A DNA stretch of 64,000 nt from Chloroflexia bacterium SDU3-3 (GTDB lineage Bacteria > Chloroflexota > Chloroflexia > Chloroflexales > Roseiflexaceae): positions 1-64,000 of the forward strand of contig WBOU01000005.1 of assembly GCA_009268125.1 (NCBI GenBank), in the 5' to 3' direction. Shown one piece after another: positions 60,101 to 64,000 of this stretch. The stretch's first letter is position 1. Every line of letters begins with the position of its first letter. The position numbers were made by a program, and so were the translations under genes. The notes below the pieces were generated by a model. It saw nothing but the letters and a program-made list of their open reading frames with translations, searched no databases and was not told the origin of the DNA.

Positions 60101-60255
60101 AAATGCCAGCGGCCCAGCCCATCCAGCGAAGGCGCTGCCCAACGACAGCTGGCCATAATCCGCACCGCAGCGGGAAATACCGCCCCAGCGAGGCAGCGCG
60201 ATTGCCCTCGTAGATCCAGCGCCCCAGCGCCAAAAGCAAAGATGCCAGCAAAGAA

Positions 60256-60264
60256 TGCTATAAT
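60256..60264 (+). promoter_or_regulatory. Extended -10 promoter of fabF
   Basis: TGCTATAAT, consensus -10 with TG extension, 61 bases before the fabF start. Confidence 0.65.
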
Positions 60265-60325
60265 AGCCCCCACAGACTATGTCAAAAAACGCATCGGCGT
60301 CAAATACACGGAGGACTGAGAGAAG

Positions 60326-61570
60326 ATGGAGCGGCGTGTTGTCATCACTGGAATGGGCGCGGTCAGCCCGCTGGGGCTGGATGTGCCGTCGCTGTGGGAA
60401 GGCATCTGCACAGCTCGCAGCGGCATTGGGCCGATCACCCTCTGCCCCACCGACGGGCTAGAGTCCCGCATCGCGGGCGAGGTCCACGGATTTGACCCCA
60501 ACAACTATATGGATCGGAAGGAGGCCCGCCGCTACGACCGCTTCATCCACTTCGGCATCGCGGCCTCGGGCGAGGCGCTGAAAAACGCCGAGCTGGAGAT
60601 CACCCCGGAGAACGCCGAGGAGATCGGCGTGATCATCGGCAGCGGCATCGGCGGCCTCGGCTCGCTCTCGGATGGCGTGAACACGCTGCGCGACAAGGGG
60701 CCGGGGCGGGTCAGCCCGTTCCTGGTGCCCGCGATGATCACCAACATGGCCGTGGGCCTGGTGTCCATCCGCTATGGCATGAAGGGGCCGAGCTACAGCA
60801 CCACGTCGGCCTGCGCCAGCAGCGCCCACGCGATCGGCGAGGCCTTCGAGACGATCAAGCGCGGCTGGGCCAAGGCGATCGTGGCGGGCGGCAGCGAGGC
60901 CTCGGTGACGCCGATCAGCATCGCCGCGTTTGTCAGCGCGCGCGCCATCTCCACCAACAACGACGAGCCGGAGACCGCCTCGCGCCCATTCGACGCGACC
61001 CGCGACGGCTTCGTGCTGAGCGAGGGCGGCGCGGTGCTGGTGCTTGAGGAGCTGGAATTCGCCAAGGCGCGCGGCGCGCGCATCCTGGCCGAGATCGTGG
61101 GCTACGGCCTCTCGTCCGATGCCTACCACATCACCCACCCCGCACCCGGCGGCGAGGGCGCGTACCGCGCCATGAAGCTGGCCGTGCAGCACGCAGGCCT
61201 GACGCCCGACGCGATCGACTACATCAACATGCACGGCACCAGCACGCTGCCGGGCGACATCGCCGAGAGCACCGCGATCAAGACGCTGCTGGGCGAGCGG
61301 GCCTACCAGATCCCGGTCAGCTCGTCGAAGTCGCAGCTGGGCCACATGCTGGGCGCTGCCGGCTCGGTCGAGGCGATCATCTCGATCCTGGCCATCCGCA
61401 ACGGCCTCATCCCAGCCACCATCAACCTGCGGACCCCCGACCCCGAGTGCGACCTAGACTACGTGCCCAACACGCCGCGCCCCGGCACGCTCAACACCGT
61501 GATGAGCAACTCGTTTGGCTTTGGCGGCCACAACGTCTCGCTGATCTTCACGCGCTACAACGAAGATTAG
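60326..61570 (+). CDS. fabF: 3-oxoacyl-ACP synthase II
   Basis: Condensing enzyme of fatty acid elongation. The 414-residue product has the Cys-His-His triad: Cys163 in TSACASS, His303 in NMHGTST and His340 in SQLGHMLGAAG, plus the terminal NSFGFGGHN. GGAGG lies at 60311-60315, with the ATG at 60326. It is followed by rnc, a pairing often with acpP in front, but no acpP is present here. Confidence 0.95.
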   Translation: MERRVVITGMGAVSPLGLDVPSLWEGICTARSGIGPITLCPTDGLESRIAGEVHGFDPNNYMDRKEARRYDRFIHFGIAASGEALKNAELEITPENAEEIGVIIGSGIGGLGSLSDGVNTLRDKGPGRVSPFLVPAMITNMAVGLVSIRYGMKGPSYSTTSACASSAHAIGEAFETIKRGWAKAIVAGGSEASVTPISIAAFVSARAISTNNDEPETASRPFDATRDGFVLSEGGAVLVLEELEFAKARGARILAEIVGYGLSSDAYHITHPAPGGEGAYRAMKLAVQHAGLTPDAIDYINMHGTSTLPGDIAESTAIKTLLGERAYQIPVSSSKSQLGHMLGAAGSVEAIISILAIRNGLIPATINLRTPDPECDLDYVPNTPRPGTLNTVMSNSFGFGGHNVSLIFTRYNED

Positions 61571-61579
61571 ACCGCGCTC

Positions 61580-61613
61580 GCGGCCCGCGATCTGCCAGCA
61601 GATCGCGGGCCGC
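61580..61613 (+). terminator. Hairpin between fabF and rnc
   Basis: A 15-bp stem (61580-61594 with 61599-61613) and a 4-base loop without T run; a weak terminator or an RNA processing/stability element, possibly a substrate for the RNase III encoded next. Confidence 0.65.
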
Positions 61614-61633
61614 CGCGCCCAACGGCCAACGCT

Positions 61634-62338
61634 ATGCCAGCTATCGACAAACTCATCCGCCGGATCGGCCTGATCTTCAACAACACCAGCCTGATCCAGG
61701 GCGCACTTGCCCACCGCTCCTACGCCCACGAGCACCCCGACCGCGCCCACGGCCTGGCCGACAGCGAGCGGCTCGAGTTCCTAGGCGACTCGATCGTCAA
61801 CTTCATCGCCGCCGATCTGCTCTACCGCCACTTCCCCAACCGCCCCGAGGGCCAGCTCACCAAGCTGCGCGCATCGCTGATCAAAACCGGGTCGCTGGCC
61901 GGCTTCGCCCGCGAGATCGACCTGGGCAGCTACATCCTCATGGGCAAAGGCGAGCGCAACACCGGCACCCACACCCGCAACCCCCTGCTGGCCGACACCT
62001 TCGAGGCCCTGGTGGCCGCGATCTACCTTGACCAGGGGCTGGATGCCGCACGCGCCTTTGTGACACCCTTCTTCGAGTCCCAGATCGCCCAGATCCAAGA
62101 CGACAGCAACATCGACGCCGACGACTACAAGTCGCAGCTGCTCACAGTGGTGCAGGGCAGGTTCGGCGTCACGCCATCCTACCGCATCGCCGCCGAGAGC
62201 GGGCCAGAGCACCGGCGCGAGTTCACCGCCGAGGTCTACCGCGGCGAGCAGCGCATCGGCAGCGGCAGCGGCCTGAGCAAACAGCTGGCCGAGCAGGAGG
62301 CCGCCCGCGAGGCGCTGGCGCTGCTGGCCGAGCACTAG
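61634..62338 (+). CDS. rnc: Ribonuclease III
   Basis: Cuts double-stranded RNA in rRNA processing. The 234-residue product has the signature ERLEFLGDS (45-53) with the acidic catalytic residues, a second acidic site DTFEALVAAIYLD, and a C-terminal dsRNA-binding domain (about 163-232). The stop lies 10 bases before the next start. Confidence 0.95.
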   Translation: MPAIDKLIRRIGLIFNNTSLIQGALAHRSYAHEHPDRAHGLADSERLEFLGDSIVNFIAADLLYRHFPNRPEGQLTKLRASLIKTGSLAGFAREIDLGSYILMGKGERNTGTHTRNPLLADTFEALVAAIYLDQGLDAARAFVTPFFESQIAQIQDDSNIDADDYKSQLLTVVQGRFGVTPSYRIAAESGPEHRREFTAEVYRGEQRIGSGSGLSKQLAEQEAAREALALLAEH

Positions 62339-62348
62339 GAGCAACCCC

Positions 62349-63188
62349 ATGCCACAGGTTCTGATCACCGGCGGTTCGGGCTACCTAGGCCGCGAGCTGG
62401 TGCGGCTGTGCCTTGCGGCGGGCTGGGATGTGACCGCCACCTATGCCAGCCACCCGCCGCAGATAAGTGGCGCACGGCTGCTGCCGCTCGACCTGCGCCA
62501 GCCCGGCGCGGCGCTCGCGCTGGTGCGCGCGGCCCGGCCTCAGATCGTCATCCACACCGCCTACGTGCAGGGTGGGCCAGATCTATCCGCCATCACCGCG
62601 CAGGGGCCAGGCGATGTCGCCGCCGCCGCCCACTCGGTCGGCGCGCGCCTTATCCACCTCTCCTCCGATGCGCTCTTCGACGGCGAGAGCCAGCGACCCT
62701 ACACCGAGGACGACCCGCCCTCGCCGATCACGCCCTACGGCCAGGCCAAGGCCGATGCCGAGCGCGCCGTCGCCTTAGCACACCCCGCCGCGCTGATCGT
62801 GCGCACCTCGCTGATCTACGGCGGCCCCACGCCCAGCCCCCACGAGCAGATGGCGCTGGACGCCGTCGAAAGCCCCGAGCGCTTCACCTTCTTCACCGAC
62901 GAGCTGCGCAACCCTGTGCTGGTGGCCGACCTCGCCGCCGCGCTGGTCGAGCTGGCCCCCACCAGCCGCAGCGGCATCCTCCACGTCGCCGGTGCCCACA
63001 CCATCAGCCGCTACGAGTTCGCCTGCCGCATCGCCCGCGCCGCAGGCAGGCCAGCCGACGCGCTGCGAGCCGGGTCGAGCGCGGCCAGCGGGCTGCGCCG
63101 CCCGCGTCACGTGGCCATGGACAGCAGCCGCGCCCAGGCCATCCTGCGCACCCAGCTGCGCGGCGTGCGCGATGTGCTGCCCGCCTAG
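62349..63188 (+). CDS. RmlD-like NAD-dependent sugar-nucleotide reductase
   Basis: A 279-residue extended short-chain dehydrogenase of the dTDP-4-dehydrorhamnose reductase type: Rossmann GGSGYLG (8-14), HTAYV, SSDALFDG (105-112), and the catalytic Y130-x-x-x-K134 in PYGQAK, followed by RTSLIYGG. Context gives no other rhamnose genes, so the substrate is open. GGAG lies 9 bases before the ATG, and the gene is likely co-transcribed with rnc. Confidence 0.85.
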   Translation: MPQVLITGGSGYLGRELVRLCLAAGWDVTATYASHPPQISGARLLPLDLRQPGAALALVRAARPQIVIHTAYVQGGPDLSAITAQGPGDVAAAAHSVGARLIHLSSDALFDGESQRPYTEDDPPSPITPYGQAKADAERAVALAHPAALIVRTSLIYGGPTPSPHEQMALDAVESPERFTFFTDELRNPVLVADLAAALVELAPTSRSGILHVAGAHTISRYEFACRIARAAGRPADALRAGSSAASGLRRPRHVAMDSSRAQAILRTQLRGVRDVLPA

Positions 63189-63192
63189 GCAA

Positions 63193-63220
63193 GCAAAAGG
63201 CCGGGGATCGTACCCCGGCC
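63193..63220 (-). terminator. Intrinsic terminator of the alpha/beta hydrolase gene
   Basis: GGCCGGGG (63199-63206) pairs with CCCCGGCC (63213-63220); on the minus strand TTTTGCTT follows. Confidence 0.85.
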
Positions 63221-63250
63221 ACCACAAGCGCAAATAGTAGTGCAGAAACG

Positions 63251-64000
63251 CTAGATATACTCGAACTGGCTGACGCGCCGCCGCCACTCGTTCTTCAGCT
63301 CCACCGCATCCTCGCCGGTGCTCCCCAGGTAGTCCATCAGCGCGCGATAGAACATGGTGGACTGATCGAGGAAGGGGAAGTGCGCCGCCTTCGGCAGCGT
63401 CAGCACCTGCTTGAAGGTCTTCGACTCCTCATCCTCAAGCGCATCAGAGACGATCAGGGTGTCGCGCTCGCCGTAGAGGGCCAGCAGCGGTGTGCTCAGG
63501 CGCGCAAGGTCGGCGCTCAGGTCGGTCTCAAGAATCGAGTTCAGCACCGAGCTCACCACGCTCTCGCTCAGCGCCTCGGTATCGTCGATGATCTCCTTCT
63601 GCACCACCTCGTCGCTGAGCTTCATCTCGCGCACCTGCTTGGTCCAGATGTTGTTGGGGTTGGATCGGCCCAGCAGGCGCGAGAACGCCCCCGGCTTCAC
63701 CACCGACTGCAGCTGGGTACCCTGCATCGGCGTGCTCACCACCATCAGCTTGGTGAACAGCTCGGGGTGCTCGGTCGCGGCGCGCACGGCCACCATGCCG
63801 CCCAGGCCATGGCCCACCAGCACCACGCGGGACATACCCATATTGTCCATAAACCGCAGCAGCATGTCCACATACTCGGAGACCGAGAACGTGCCCTTCT
63901 CATCGAGCGTCTCTCCGAAGCCCCAGAAGTCAAGGGCATAGGCTCGGTAGCGCTCCGACACATACTCCATCGTCGGCAGCCAGTAGCGCCACGAGCCAAG
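63251..64000 (-). CDS. Alpha/beta-hydrolase-fold protein, 5' end outside the window
   Basis: The frame stays open to the window edge (codons for LGSWRYWLPT before the ATG at 63970), so the gene starts beyond it; 249 codons are visible. The fold is recognised by YALDFWGFGET, the nucleophile elbow region VVLVGHGLGGMVAV, ALYGERDTL and a late AAHFPFLDQ His. The elbow reads GHGLGG where active hydrolases have GHSLGG, so the usual Ser nucleophile is replaced by Gly. It may be a non-hydrolytic or altered member. The acidic residue and His remain. Confidence 0.85.
   Translation of the reverse strand, partial: LGSWRYWLPTMEYVSERYRAYALDFWGFGETLDEKGTFSVSEYVDMLLRFMDNMGMSRVVLVGHGLGGMVAVRAATEHPELFTKLMVVSTPMQGTQLQSVVKPGAFSRLLGRSNPNNIWTKQVREMKLSDEVVQKEIIDDTEALSESVVSSVLNSILETDLSADLARLSTPLLALYGERDTLIVSDALEDEESKTFKQVLTLPKAAHFPFLDQSTMFYRALMDYLGSTGEDAVELKNEWRRRVSQFEYI

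Overview
The window is a 64 kb piece of a high-GC bacterial chromosome with ordinary housekeeping gene content and no rRNA, tRNA, CRISPR array, prophage or transposase that I can see. Several features point to the phylum Chloroflexota, probably class Chloroflexia: a Gly-rich N-terminal extension on IF-2, secreted proteins with long Thr-Pro stalks followed by an FLPLLM-type motif, two DUF2085 membrane proteins, and a Nudix/Zn-ribbon NudC. This is inference from protein style; genus cannot be told.

Layout. 1-6.4 kb (+): translation and ribosome-maturation cluster infB, rbfA, an RsmC-like methyltransferase, nrnA, truB, ribF, then a DtxR-type metalloregulator. 7.4-10.9 kb (-): methyltransferase, Eis-like acetyltransferase, glycosyltransferase. 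10.9-11.6 kb: dispersed repeats. 11.6-13.9 kb (+): LacI-type regulator and a sugar-type ABC ATPase without its permease. 13.9-18.5 kb: small proteins, a DNA-methylase-like gene, then phoU, a CBS protein and a double UspA. 18.7-25.2 kb (+): a SAM-I riboswitch operon (mtnA, MetE-like, adenosine kinase, ahcY) followed by a small membrane protein and metK, together covering most of the SAM/SAH/methylthioadenosine cycle. 25.4-29.8 kb (+): a large secreted beta-helix protein coupled to a small LPXTG protein. 29.9-31.8 kb: polysaccharide deacetylase (-) and a repeat-filled gap. 31.8-41.3 kb: htpG, an SH3 membrane protein, lon (-), an M20 peptidase and a large membrane protein. 41.7-49.5 kb (-): nudC, map, an aminotransferase, a radical SAM enzyme, and a histidine kinase with its response regulator. 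50.1-55.2 kb: tyrS, an NlpC/P60 protein (-), and a DUF2085 / TlpA-like / DUF2085 trio. 55.2-64 kb: ribosomal protein S1-like gene (-), an alkaline-phosphatase-superfamily enzyme, NAD kinase, nurA (-), fabF, rnc, an RmlD-like reductase and a partial alpha/beta hydrolase (-).

Regulation visible in the DNA: many sigma70-like promoters share a GCTATAAT / GCTATCAT type -10 often preceded by TG; most transcription units end in strong hairpins. The most striking regulatory item is the leader of tyrS (50.08-50.29 kb). It has a consensus-like promoter, a 19-codon leader peptide with a ribosome binding site and adjacent Tyr codons TAT TAC, a nested stem over those codons, a competing antiterminator, and an intrinsic terminator. 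This reads as a classical amino-acid attenuator for tyrosyl-tRNA synthetase, which I regard as the best candidate for an undescribed system here. The second is a family of composite intergenic repeats (about 11.0-11.4, 30.9-31.7, 37.6, 44.8-45.0 and 60.0 kb) with hairpins that keep pairing while changing sequence, one copy with clean terminal inverted repeats, and two copies that share an 18-bp end overlapping the -35 box of the neighbouring gene.
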